Source: Adiantum capillus-veneris
Lineage: Eukaryota; Streptophyta; Polypodiopsida; Polypodiales; Pteridaceae
Length of the DNA stretch: 64,000 nucleotides
NCBI GenBank assembly: GCA_014529385.2
Contig: CM043958.1
Span: 149,302,793 to 149,366,792 of the forward strand
Reading direction: 5' to 3'
A program made the translations under genes and the position numbers. Below, in pieces: positions 1-10,996 of the stretch. The first letter of the stretch is position 1. Each line of letters starts with the position of its first letter. The notes beneath the pieces were generated by a model. The model was not told the DNA's origin. It saw only the letters and a program-made list of their open reading frames with translations, and did not search any database.

Positions 1-714
1 AGAGTAGTATGCTTGACAGAGGAAACATGCCACACAATCCAATCATTTCTAGAGCACCTTCAACCACACTATCAAAATTTCCAAGTGGGTGATGGTTGAA
101 TGATGCAATATCCTTAGCAAAAAGAAATGGGGAAAAGGTTTCATAGGAGGAGCAAGAGTTCTAATTGGGGTGTGATTGCTAGCATGTAAGTTGGTCTTCA
201 TTCACCTGTTAATGACCTTCATTACATAATTTATGTTGGTTGATCTTGCAGTATTACAAGTATGGAGCACTTTGGTCAAGAGGATAGCATTTTCTTTTAA
301 AGCCTATTCACTCTAATATTGAGGTTAAGCAAAAAATTTGACTTTCTTCTAGTTTTTTTTAATGTTTATGGTTGAGATTTCTAACTATAATGAGATTGCA
401 GGGGATAGAGGGGCACAATTGTCAAGTACATGGATATCACAGCTGCTTTATGTTGATGATGTTGTGCTTATTTCAAACTCTCCAAGGGTATGCAAAGACA
501 TCTAGATATGTGTTAAATGCTTATGCACATGAAAGTGGGCTCTCCATTACAAGGTGATTGTACTCAATACTATAGCACATCGGACAACGCAATGGGTTAG
601 GAGATCAGTTTAAATCTCCCACACCAATTGTGGGGCACCCTCATGTCTGGGGCATCAACGACACACTTTGGGGCACCCTGACTGGCCTCCGTCAAGGAAG
701 AAGGGGGAAGGGGG

Positions 715-715
<1 letters not shown>
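1..715. other. AT-rich intergenic DNA, nothing recognised
   Basis: No ORF with domain character, no RNA gene and no clear repeat was found. The short open frames here lack any family motif. Confidence 0.4.
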
Positions 716-790
<75 letters not shown>

Positions 791-941
791 ATCTCATGGA
801 ATGAATGCTTAGAAAAGCTTGTTTTTGTGGATCAATAGTGGGTGCTCCACAAAAACAAGCTTTTCTAAGCACTGATTCATGGGATGCTCACTATTGGTGC
901 TCCACAAAAACAAGCTTTTCTAAGCACTGATTCCATGAGAT

Positions 942-1032
<91 letters not shown>
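716..1032. repeat. GA/CT microsatellite pair forming a large palindrome
   Basis: A (GA)n run (716-789) and a (CT)n run (943-1032) are the outer arms of an inverted repeat. The unique part of the left arm (about 790-831) reads GCATCTCATGG...AAGCTTGTTTTTGTGGA. The reverse complement is found at 901-942. A third, direct copy of the right arm starts at 841, giving a 55-bp tandem period (841 and 896). The transcript of either strand could fold into a long hairpin with a GA:UC stem. Confidence 0.85.
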
Positions 1033-1036
<4 letters not shown>

Positions 1037-1116
1037 AACAAAAGGGAGGGGCCAAGATCCTCCTATTGTCTGCATGTGCACGACGATGGGGGGCTCTTTA
1101 CCCTCCCCTTTTCTTC

Positions 1117-1215
1117 CACTGAGAGAGATAGCGAGAGCACATGCATCACACGTCATTAAAAATGTGCTTTCTAATGGGTGTGTGAGTGCATGTGTGCTCG
1201 CTATCTCTCTCAGTG
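1117..1215. repeat. Imperfect inverted repeat, about 35-bp arms
   Basis: The left arm begins CACTGAGAGAGATAGCGAG at 1117. The right arm is its imperfect reverse complement and ends at 1215. The loop is about 30 bp. It could be a small hairpin transposon relic, but no target duplication was confirmed. Confidence 0.7.
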
Positions 1216-1238
1216 CAAAGAAAAAAGGCGAGGGCCAA

Positions 1239-1660
1239 GAGCCTTGAATGACCTCATGTTTGTCAATAGCGGGCAAAAGAGTTTGTAAAAAATGAGCAAA
1301 ACTGGTCTTTTTTTTTATAAAAATGGTGATAGAGCCTCCTGCATCGTCCACACACCTTGAATAACCTGATGTTCATCACTAGTGACCAAAACATTTGTCA
1401 AAAATCAAACAAAAATGGTCAAAATGGCCAATTATTTTTTTTTTAAAGGGCTCACCCATCATTCACGTGCACACGAATGATGGTGGGCTCCAACCATCCT
1501 TTTTTTTCAAATTAATTTGTCCAATTTAAAAAATTTGTCCATTTCCACGATTAAAAAAAGGGGGACTAGAGCCTCCCCATCATATGTGCATGCGGATGAT
1601 GGGGAGGCTCCATCCCCCTCTTTTTCAATAATATTTGGCCAGTTTTGACCATTTTTTCCC
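1239..1660. repeat. Nested direct and inverted repeats with hairpins
   Basis: A roughly 70-bp direct repeat starts near 1239 and 1345 (ACCTTGAAT.ACCT.ATGTT). From 1411 to 1660 lies a larger palindrome: AAAATGGTCAAAATGGCCA on the left is matched by TGGCCAGTTTTGACCATTTT on the right. Each half holds its own hairpin. The clearest is GAGCCTCCCCATCAT (1569-1583) paired with ATGATGGGGAGGCTC (1596-1610), a perfect 15-bp stem. Confidence 0.75.
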
Positions 1661-2283
1661 TTTTAGACAATTGATCCGACATCCCGAATGACACAGAGCC
1701 CCCTCTTATCCAAGGCTACCCAGAGCCCTTCCATGCTCATGCAGGCTTGCAAGAGCTAACAACAGGGTCCCACAACTGTAGCTAGGGATAAATATTATAT
1801 TCATGTCATTAAACTTGTGGGTTATGCTATAGACATTGCAAAAAAATTGGCCTTAAGGATAATAGCTTATCGGCTATTCTGGTTCCCTTGCACATCCGGA
1901 AGTCTTGGGCCCTAGCTGAAGGGACCATTTACAAGCTACAATAATCTTCTTTTTTTTAAGTTTAAAAATTTCACAAAGCTATTCAATGAACGGGTCCATT
2001 AACAACCTTAAAATTGTCAAAATTTTATACACTTTTCTCCTTTCTACTTGTTCTCTAAGATGCCAAAACTAGCTGAGCTCAAACTGTAAACCTCATTCCT
2101 AACGCTCATTTCCTTGATTTGACTAAGCATAAGCTTACATTCTCATGAGAAATGGAATAATGTTGGCGTAAGCATTTGGTACTAACCCGCTTACCTTACC
2201 TAATGCTCTGGAAAAAAAAGGTGGGAGCCGAGAGCTGCCACATCATGCACTCGTGCGGATGCCAAATATGCGAATGAAGCCAG
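1661..2283. other. Intergenic DNA, nothing recognised
   Basis: AT-rich sequence without convincing coding frames, RNA genes or repeats. Confidence 0.35.
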
Positions 2284-2890
2284 GTGGCAAAGAAACCTTG
2301 TGCTTGGTACTGCTTGTGTCGACATGTGGCAAAGACACATTGCGCTTGGTACTACCTGGGGTTGACATGTATGCCAAATGTGGTGTGCATCAAAAATTTT
2401 GTCCCTTGGAATGCATTGATTGCCCGATATGAGCCAAGAAGCTCAACGCTATTTTTAGCAGGTGACAAGTGAGACATCTCTTCAAATGAGCTCCAAATGC
2501 AATCAACTATGCTTGCATCTTGATGGCATGTGGCATTAGGCAAGATGCGGATATGGGCATAAGAATTTAGGATGATATAGTTGGTTAGGGGCTTTTGAAG
2601 AGTGTTGTGCAATGCCTTGGACAACTTCTATGTCAAATGTGGTGTACATTAGAAAGCACAAAAATTGGTTGAGGAGGCTCATCCCTGGGAATACAGTCTC
2701 TTGACACACATTGATTGAAGGTATGCCCAACAAGGGTATGACCAAGAAGCTATGGGCTGCTTTCAATGGATGCAAAGCGAGGGTGTCTCTCCAAAAGCAA
2801 TCGCCTATGCTTACATCTTGATGGCATGTGGGATTAGGCAAGATGTTGATATGGGCATAAGAATTTAGGATGATATAGTTAGTTAGGGCT
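2284..2890 (+). pseudogene. Decayed PPR (PLS-type) protein gene, duplicated repeat block
   Basis: Reading across frameshifts gives classic PLS-class pentatricopeptide wording. Seen are MYAKCGV near 2369, WNALIARY near 2420, PNAINYACILMACGIRQDAD near 2495-2550, NALDNFYVKCGVH near 2610-2650, RYAQQGYDQEAMGCF near 2720 and a second ILMACGIRQDVD block near 2820-2850. PPR proteins bind organellar RNA one base per repeat and act in editing, splicing or stability. Here frameshifts, an IHDD to I*DD stop shared by both blocks (from 'aattTAGgat'), and loss of both gene ends make it a pseudogene. The two blocks (about 2515-2593 and 2814-2890) are nearly identical at DNA level, suggesting a segmental repeat or recent conversion. 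The phrasing resembles the large fern PPR family, which is the main taxonomic hint in the window. Confidence 0.8.
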
Positions 2891-3636
2891 CTATCCTTAA
2901 AGCTCTAGAGTAGCCTATCTCTATCACTCTCTGTCTATCTATGTAGATCGCGCGTGTGTGTGTGTGTAGCTGTTATATCATAATTAATAAGACATAATCG
3001 AACTTTTATATTCAAAAGACAGCTGGTTCCAGAATAAAGGAAATGACAAGTATAAAAAGAACTCAGTTTTAGAATTATCTTTGTACATGTTTGTAAGAGG
3101 GAAGCCTCATTCTAGTATACAGATAACAAAAGTACTTCCCTTGCAGTAGGTGTATGTGTAATCTTGTATTGGACAACTGCTAAAAGCCAAAAAAAACTTT
3201 CCAAGATAAGAGAGTCCTTACCTACATCCATCCAAACAAGACAACAAATATGTGAGCCTTGGATGTGTTGTACAGGTATCAATGGACCATACCAATTGTT
3301 ATCCATGTCCATCTACAACTTTTTTAAAAACCTTTGCAAGCTTAGTCCAAAGTATTTATGAGTTTAAAAAATGTCTTATTAAAGTTAATTTTTAGTATAA
3401 ATATAATATTATTTTGATTAGAAGGCCATAACCCCTTCTAATCCAAGTTTCTTATCCCCCCCATCAAACAATTTATTGAGTTATTTTCCAAATCAATGAG
3501 GCCCCATTATATGAAGCCATAAAAGAAGCCTAAAAAATTCCATCAATAGTTCAAACTTGTTTATGTTTATTCATAATAGATGCAATTTATGTTAATATGG
3601 AATGCAGTCTCTTAGCAAACCAAGTGATATCCAACC
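2891..3636. other. Intergenic DNA with a short TG run
   Basis: A short (TG)n run lies near 2950-2965 after repeated CTATCT. The rest is AT-rich with no supportable gene. Confidence 0.35.
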
Positions 3637-4212
3637 AGTTCCAAGCTAAAAAACCAAGAAACTACACCCGCCCATGTGAATGCAACAAATGTATTGCTTT
3701 ATCTCGTCCAAACTACCAAGTTAATGAACCAGTGCAGCATCGGCATGCAACCGGGGAAAACTCCCCCACAAACCCTGGAAAAAAATATCCAACATTAGTG
3801 CAAAGTGGGCCAAAAGAACCCTTTATATTCACTTAGCCAACCCACACAGTGGGCCTTACCAGGCTTTATGTGACACTGATCAATATACAATGCTTAAGCG
3901 ACAGTACCAAGTCAATCCCAAAGCTTTTTTTCCCAAAAAGAACCAGAAACTACACTTGCCCATGTGAATGCAAATCATGTATTGCATCATCTCATCCAAA
4001 CAACCAAGTAATGAACAAGTACAGCATCGATAAGCAATCGGGGCAACCTCCCTTACAAACCCTAGAAAAAAACATCCAACATCAGTGCGCAGTAGGTCAA
4101 AAAACCCCCTTTATATTTACTTAGCCAAGCCAAACGGTGGCCCTTACCAGGCTTATGTGACAATGATTAATGTACCATGCTAGTATCAAGTCAATCCCAA
4201 AGCTATTTTATG
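3637..4212. repeat. Roughly 290-bp direct tandem repeat, two copies
   Basis: Copy 1 (about 3637-3927) and copy 2 (about 3928-4212) share the same order of blocks: CCAAGAAACTACACCCGCCC, GAATGCAA..ATGTATTGC, CAAACCCT.GAAAAAAA, CCCTTTATATT.ACTTAGCCA and CCTTACCAGGCTT.ATGTGACA. The copies have diverged by substitutions and small indels. Open frames in both give similar small peptides, but these have no recognised domain and probably reflect the repeat only. It abuts the truncated 5' end of the Ty3 element A1, so it may be derived from element leader sequence. Confidence 0.7.
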
Positions 4213-4344
4213 AACAGTAAGCACCACCAGTCTATGAGGTCTTTAACGACAGATTATTGCCTTGCCAAGCCAAGCGGCAGCAACCCCAATTTTTTACCAA
4301 AAACCAATGAACAGTTAGCGTAGAGCGACAAAGAATCTAAGTTT

Positions 4345-5535
4345 AAGCGGCTTTATTTGGCCTTTATCCAACAATTCGGTGCTACTTTCGGAGATGAGGG
4401 CTTCACGGAGTCCTCTAAGCTATGCCATGTAGCTATGCACTTTCAAAAGTCCGCCAGACAATGGTGGTCTAGCCTACGGGCCAACGATGAAGCTCCACAA
4501 ACATGGAAAGCTTTAAGAGCTTCCATTATGAAGCAGATTTTTGGCCATTGATGCCAAAGACAAAGTACTCACCGAATGGCGAAGCTTGAAGCTCTCTCCC
4601 TATGAATCCATCCACAAATATGTAGACAAGTTTTGGGACCTACAACTCAAAGCCATTGTCTTCAAAAATTTGGATTTTGGAGAGCAAAAGCAGCAATTTT
4701 GTGCGGGCATAACCGAAGAAATGGCTGAGTATGTCAACTCCCAAAGCACCATATCGGGGGTAATACATCATACTATGGTGGCCTCTCGAATCAATTTCCA
4801 AACAGGGGCTAAGAGGAATTCTAAGCCCCCTGAAAACAAGGGTTCCAATGAGCCTAAGGGGAAGGACAATGTCCAAAAGTCTCCTAAGGGCAATTCCAAC
4901 AAAGCTAAGGAGAAGGGAGTTTACAAAGGCAAAAATAAACTCTCTCCTGAAGAGCTTGAGCGTTATCGCAAGGATAACCGGTGTTTCAAGTGCGGCAACC
5001 AAGGGCATGCGTACCGCGCTTGTCCCCAAAAGAACAACTGCCATGATCCTCCTAGAGATACCTTAGTTGAAATCCAAGAGGACGAAACTCACCACAAAGG
5101 ATCTCCTCTATGCCATGCTTGGGGAAGGGTAAGAGAAGATGATGCTTTTATTCTCTTTGACCCTGGTTCTACGCACAATTTTATATCTATAGAGTTGGCC
5201 ACCAAGCTAGGCATACAAGCCTATGAGATGGGAGATGTCCTACCCGCGGATGGTGCTTTCAAGGGGCAAGAGCTTCAGTCACTCCCTTGATCGGGAAATT
5301 GAGGCTCCATGTCCAAAGCTATGTGGACAAAGAGGACTTCTTTATCTCTCCTCTCAAGCATGAGGATCTAATCCTAGGGGCACCATGGTTTGATCGCATG
5401 GCTGCCAATGTTAAATTCCCTGAAAGGAGAATCTCCTTTAAGTTTAGGGAAAAAGATATGTATATAGATGCTAAGGAAATGGGTAACACTATACCATTGT
5501 ACATACACAAGCTTTCAACAAGTCAATAAAGAGCT
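4345..5535 (+). pseudogene. A1 gag and protease region, frameshifted
   Basis: Gag packages the element RNA and the protease matures the polyprotein. The capsid-like part starts at AFIQQFGATFGDEGF (about 4355) and includes QWWSSLRA. A frameshift near 4545 moves to a second frame (LTEWRSLKLSPYESIHKYV). The CCHC knuckle CFKCGNQGHAYRACP lies at about 4982-5026. The protease active site reads FDPGSTHNF at about 5155, with DPG where retroviral proteases usually have DTG/DSG. Another one-base shift near 5268 leads into KLRLHVQSYVDKEDFF and APWFDRM, and another near 5505 precedes RT. The gag N-terminus is absent. Confidence 0.85.
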
Positions 5536-5543
5536 CTATTTTC

Positions 5544-7000
5544 GTGTACATGATTTTTGTTAAAGATTCTCAAAATGAACCTAATGTTTTAGCAAAAGAA
5601 AATATACACAATCAAAAGGAATTAGAGTTATCCAATTTTCTCAAGGGGTTTCAAGATGTCTTTATTGACGACATCCCTTGTGAGCTACCTCCTAAACGAG
5701 GCAATGATGACCATGCATTTGAACTTCTTCCAGGAAGTTCACCGCCTAACAAACCTCCTTATAGAGTTTCTCAAGCTCAACAAGAGGAGATTATGCGGCA
5801 AGTGCATGAGTTAGTTGAGAAGGGCATGGTTAGGCCTAGCTCATCTCCATTTTGTTCTCCTGTGCTACTAGTGCAAAATAAAGACGGCACATATCGTATG
5901 TGTGTTGACTATAGAGCACTAAATAGGATCACTATCAAGAATAGGTTTCCCGTTCCACGGGTAGAAGACCTATTTGATAAACTACAAGGGTCTACCTACT
6001 TCAGTAGGATTGACCTAAAAAGTGGCTATCATCAAATAAGGATAGTTGATCAAGACATTGTAAAGACCGCATTTCGCACTACGTTTGGTCTTTACGAATA
6101 CATTGTCATGCCTTTTGTCTTGACCAATGCACCAGCCACATTCAACCGCTCGATGGAGAAGCTATTCAGGCCTCACCGAACCTTTACTAGAGTGTTCTTT
6201 GATGATATCATCATCTACTCTAATTCATTAGACGAACACAAGCAACACCTCCAGGTAATATTTCAAGTTCTAAGAGATAATAAACTTTATGTTAATTGAA
6301 AGAAAAGTGAATTTTCCTTACAAGAAATTCAGTATTTAGGTCACATTATCTCTCAAGATGGCATCCAAATGGAGCCATCAAAGTTAGAGGTTATAAAAGA
6401 ATGGCCTAAATCAAGGAATCTTCATGAATTAAGAAGCTTTATAGGTATGTGTGCATACTATAGACACTTCATAGAAAAGTTCTCACTAATAGCAGGACCA
6501 TTACATGACCTAACAAAGAAAAACATTAGGTACACATGGTCTGCCAAGGAGAACAATACTTTCAAAAAGCTTAAAGAAAAGCTTATCTCTCAACCTGTGC
6601 TTACACTACCGGATCTCTCAAAGCCATTTGAGGTCCAATGTGATGCTTGTGGTGATTGCCTTGGAGCTATTTTGCTTCAAGAAGGACATGCCATAGGCTA
6701 TGAAAGTCGAAGGCTCGACCCTGTTGGGCAAGCTCCAGGCATATATGAAAAGGAACTCCTCGCAGTTCTACATGCCTTAGACTCATGGAAGCACTATTTA
6801 CTGGGGACTCCTTTCATTCTACAAACGGATCACCAGAGTCTTAAGTACTTCATGACGCAGACCAAGCTCTCCAACAAACAAATGAGGTGGGCAAATTTCC
6901 TTTTGCAATTTCATTTTCATATTGCTCACATTGCTGACGAGCATAATCAAGTAGCCGATGCACTCTCTAGACGGCCGACAGTGAATGCGGTTTCCATAGC
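5544..7000 (+). pseudogene. A1 reverse transcriptase and RNase H
   Basis: RT motifs appear in order: [42 protein letters not shown] and the catalytic FFDDIIIYS (about 6196). An in-frame TGA at 6297-6299 interrupts LYVN*KKSEF; related copies have Q here. The thumb/connection follows (RSFIGMCAYYRHFIEKFS). RNase H shows VQCDACGDCLGAILLQEG (D), YEKELLAVLHAL (E) and QTDHQSLKYF (D), ending ADALSRRP. The catalytic residues are kept, so the stop is the main lesion in this part. Confidence 0.9.
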
Positions 7001-8434
7001 AACTCACAATGATCTATCTTCTATGATAGATGAGTATGCTATTGATCCCGATTTTAGAGATATGATTTCAACCCTTGCACTAGGAAAGAAAGAGGAACCA
7101 TTTACTTTACAAGATGGTTATCTTCTCTATGGCAATAGACTATGCATTACTAGCTCACTACGTGAGAAAGTAATGTATGAATCTCATGCTCCTCCTTATG
7201 CAAGGCATAGAGGGATTGAAACATATTTCTATTGGCCTACCATGAAAGCAAACATACAAGAGTATGTTTCTAGATGTATGGTATGCCAAAAGACGAAGTT
7301 TGATAGAGGGAAGCAACTTGGATTGCTTCAACCTTTGCCAATCCCTAATTCACCATGGGAGAGAATATCAATGGATTTTATCTTTAAATTTCCTAAGTCT
7401 ATCCATGGGAATACGGGAATATGGACGATAGTAGGAAGGTTCAGTAAACAAGCTCATTTTATACATGTTAAAAAGACCATCAAAGCCAATCAAATGGCAA
7501 CCCTCTTCATTTCACAAATCTTCAAGTACCATGGCTTGCCAATGTCCATAGTGTCGGATAGAGATCCTAGAATGACCAGTGATTTCTAGAAGGGTCTCTT
7601 TGAGAATTTAGGAACAAGGCTAAACTTCTCTTCGGCCTATCACCCGCAAACGGATGGCCAAAGTGAAATAGCTACCTAACAATTCTCGATCTACTAAAAG
7701 CCTATGTAATGAAAGTAGATTAAAGATCCCAATGGGAGAAGTACTTACCCTTAGTGGAGTATGCCTACAATAACAGTGTACATACTTCCACGGGAAAAGC
7801 ATCTTTTGAGGTAATTGAGGGAAGATCAAAAAGTCGCTTGCTACTTAAGGTACAGGGGAAGATCTTTGCTGCAGATGAGTATAGCCGAGACCTACAAGAA
7901 TCTTTTCAAAAGATTAAGGATGCTATCTCTATCTCACAGCAAAGGCAAAAGACTGCTGCTAACAAGCACAGAAGAGCCCAAGCCTTTAAAGAAAATGATT
8001 GGGTCTTACTCAAATTTCCCAAGGCTCGACTAAGGCACACAACAGGCAAGAATCCTACGGGACACCAAAAGTACTATACTAAGTTAGCAAAAAGGTACTA
8101 TGGTCCCTTCCAGATTCTTAGGCCAATGAATGAGATGGCCGATCAACTCAATTTGCCTAATCAATGGCTCATACACAATGCTTTCCATGTGAGCCTATTA
8201 AAGCCTTACAAAGGAGAGCCACCTCAAGAACTAACTATTGAAGACCCATCGGAGATCGAGGACCAAGAAGAGGTGTTGCAGCCCGAGTCCATTCTTCGAC
8301 ATGAAGACAAGGTACTAAGAGGCGGTAAGACTATCCGACGATATCTTATTATGTTTAAGAATTGTCCTTTTGAAGATGCTAGATGGATGCAAGGCATACA
8401 ATTAAAGGATAACCTAAACCTTGGCAATGCTTAG
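7001..8434 (+). pseudogene. A1 integrase with C-terminal chromodomain, broken
   Basis: Integrase inserts the cDNA, and the chromodomain is thought to steer it to marked chromatin. The HHCC zinc region spans ESHAPPYARHRG to RCMVCQK. Catalytic core landmarks are SMDFIF (D), SDRDPRM (D) and DGQSE (E). A TAG at about 7587-7589 replaces a conserved Trp codon after MTSDF. Further stops and a frameshift lie at 7674-7750. The last 226 codons (7754-8434) are open and hold LLKFPKARL, the GPF module and HNAFHVSLLKP. The chromodomain-like end runs from PESILRHEDKVL to FEDARWM. Confidence 0.88.
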
Positions 8435-8755
8435 AATGCTTCCCAAGACTCTCTTTTTCTTTATTGTGCACAAAAATGAAGTAGTATGCATGCTTAGATC
8501 AAGTTTGCGGAGACGACGTCTCTCGAACACCAAGTAGAGCTTGTCACTCTACTATGGAAGATGATAGGACTAATGTGCAGACATGCTTGCGGAAGCCTCA
8601 GTCTCTCAAGCACCAAATGGACTAGTCATCCATTGTGGAACGATGTTGTAGGGTAACATAGGGATCCTCTACCCGCTAGGAAAAAGGACTAATGAATATG
8701 CTTCATCTTCTTTATCCCATAGTCGAGGACGACTATGATTTCAAGAGAGAGGTAA
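8435..8755 (+). other. A1 3' untranslated region and polypurine tract
   Basis: It contains two related roughly 90-bp blocks, each with 'CTCTC.A.CACCAA' followed by a TAGTC/TTGTC segment. It ends with a small hairpin (ATAGTCGAGGACGACTAT) and the purine-rich TTCAAGAGAGAGGTAA directly before TGTC of the LTR. The same 3' end precedes the LTR at 18654, which supports the assignment. Confidence 0.75.
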
Positions 8756-10141
8756 TGTCCTAATAATCAATATCTAATTCTCCTAAATGATTTTCTCATG
8801 TTAAACTGATCATTTAATATGGGGAAGTGCCAGGGGAGAAAAAGCTAGAATATTGGTTAAGTTAGCAGATGGCCACAATAGGGATCCAAAGGGGGGGCAT
8901 CTGCAAAAGAGCTATGTACACCAATGGGCTTAAAAGACCCTAAGGTTCAGCCCATTAAGACTTCCAAAATGCTAAGGTTCCAAAATTCAAAGGTTGTGTC
9001 CAAAGGTCAAACATTAGGGAAATTGGATGCTTTGTGTGTGTCCCAAAAGTCTTCATCCATCCCTACATAGGAGGGGGCAAGCCTTGCAAGTAGGGGACGA
9101 GAGAGAAAATCACACATACACACACACAAGCTCCCTTTACTCAAAGGGAATGAGGGACACATGTCAGCTCCCTAGCCCAGATGCCCACAAGGTGTATTCA
9201 AATCCTATTGGATGGCCTTGGAGGTGGACCAATGAGAATTAGGCTAGAGTAAATCTAGTTTAATTAATTTAAAAACACTTAATTAAAGAACTAATGGGAA
9301 TTAAGCTCTCTAGAAGACTATTGGACAGTCTCCCAAGGGGTCCAATGAGCATTCAGCAGCCCAATGGCTTGCCTGACTCCTATTGGCCAAGAGGCAAAGG
9401 GGTCCAATGAGAGTTTAGTTGCATTTATTAATTACCTAAAGCTCTCACAAAAGGGGAAAGGGGGACACATGTCAAAAGGCTATCACTTATGCTGCTTAAT
9501 TACCATTGGCTAAGCCTGGGGAGGTCCAGTAGGATGCTAGCAAGAGCAAATAGCAAGAGGGGTCGACCGAGAGAGAGAGAGGGAGGGCTGATTTTTCAGA
9601 GGAATTATCACCTACACACTCACACTAGCTCATGTGTGGAAGTAAAAAGACTTTCTCTTCTTCTCAAGCTTTAATGGAAAGCTTATCACCTACTCCAAGC
9701 TTGTGAGAAGGAAGGCCTACACCAACAACTCTTGGCTTTGTGATGCAAATCCAACCAAGATCCAAGCTTCAATGCATGCTCGTCTCCTCAACCATGCTAA
9801 TTACTAAGCTAAGCTATGCTAATATGAGTGATTATGTGAGGAGATGTACATCTTTCTCGTAAGAATACTCCTTCTTCCTCTCAATCTACTCTCATACCCC
9901 GCTAGCTCTCACCATCTTCGAAGGTGCGTGAGGTCTAGGGTCTAAGACCGTGAGGGAATTGATGTTGTGTTTGATAAGTGTTTTTCTTAGTGCATGAAGT
10001 TTCCATCTTCATTGCACTAGCTAGTATTGAAGGAACACAAAGAATTGTATTGTAAAATGTCTCTCTTGATGGGAGAAACCATAATACAAAGCCTTTTGGA
10101 GGGGGGACCGGCTCCATGCAAATCCGGTCCTCAACTGTTGT
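8756..10141 (+). repeat. A1 3' LTR (family A), about 1.39 kb
   Basis: It starts TGTCCTAATAATCAATATCT after the polypurine tract and is related to the LTR starts at 15077 and 18654. The proposed end is ...CTCAACTGTTGTCA near 10141. The U5-like block GGAGGGGGGACCGGCTCC before it recurs at about 27870. The right end is less certain because the 180 bp that follow also lack another identity. Confidence 0.65.
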
Positions 10142-10318
10142 CAATTGCTTAATTTCTCTCTCTTTTGAAGTATTGTTCATGCTATCTAACTAGGTGTTAT
10201 GCTTTTTGTTGCTCTCTCCACCCAAGCACTCTTGTTATTCTCATTAGGAAGCTATTTTAATGAAATGCTCACTATGTTCATGCTATTTTCCTCTACACAC
10301 AAGTTACTAGACCATTAA
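10142..10318. other. Short unassigned stretch between A1 LTR and A2
   Basis: Pyrimidine-rich DNA (TTTCTCTCTCTTTTG). It could be more LTR or host flank. No gene is seen. Confidence 0.3.
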
Positions 10319-10996
10319 ATGTTACAAAAACTTATTGTCATTCTAGGATCTCTATTTGACACGATGGATGTTGGCAATCCATGGTGTTTGAAAATCTATG
10401 ATATGAAGAGAGTTGCCATTTGGTGTGCCTTAAGAGTCTTTTTGACAAGAATAAAGTGTGCTTGCTTGCTAAACCTGTCGACTATTGTCCATATTCTGGT
10501 ATTCTCATGGATAGACTTGGGTAATCTAAAAATAAAATCCATGGATATACTCTCCCATGGTGAATTTGGGATAGGCAATGGCCGGAGTAATCTAGGTTGC
10601 TTCCCTCTATCATACTTGGTCTTTTGGCATACCACACATTTTGAAACATACTCTTGTATGTCTACTTTCATGGTAGGCTAATAAAAGTACATCTCTACTG
10701 CTCGAAGAGTAGGTTGAATGCCTCTATGCCCTCCATAGGGAAGAGCATGAGATTCATATATAACTTTCTCACGAAGGTAGTGGGTACCACATAGCCTATT
10801 GCCATGGAGAAGATAACCATCCTACAAGGTGAATGGTTCCTATTTCTTCCCCAAAGAAAGGGCTGACATTACATCTTTAAAGTCAGGGTCAATGGCATAC
10901 TCATCTATCATCATAGAAGATAGATCATTGTGAGTAGCTATAGACACCACATTAACTTTTGGTCGTCGTGAAAGTGCATCGACCACTTGATTGTGC
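10319..10996 (-). pseudogene. A2 downstream integrase fragment
   Basis: Minus-strand reading gives the zinc-region end VSKCVVCQKTKYDRGKQ, SMDFIF and IVDRFSKQAHF. Past an in-frame stop it gives IFKHHGLPTSIV and NRDPRMT, ending abruptly at 10319. The catalytic DRDP has become NRDP. The part between RNase H and the zinc region (about 10680-10996) is decayed. Confidence 0.82.

Larger units (their letters stand above)
4340..10141 (+). mobile_element. Ty3/gypsy chromovirus element A1, 5'-truncated
   Basis: The order gag, protease, RT, RNase H, integrase, chromodomain, polypurine tract and 3' LTR marks a Ty3/gypsy chromovirus. The 5' LTR, primer-binding site and start of gag are missing; gag homology begins at about 4345 directly after unrelated repeat DNA. 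The coding region carries at least four frameshifts and two in-frame stops, so it is dead. The 3' LTR is long (about 1.4 kb). Copies A2 and A3 of the same family follow. Confidence 0.9.

Noticed and set aside
630-1122. Open frames of alternating Arg-Glu or Ser-Leu
   Set aside because: They are translations of GA/CT microsatellites, as are similar frames at 27.4, 55.9 and 58.7 kb.
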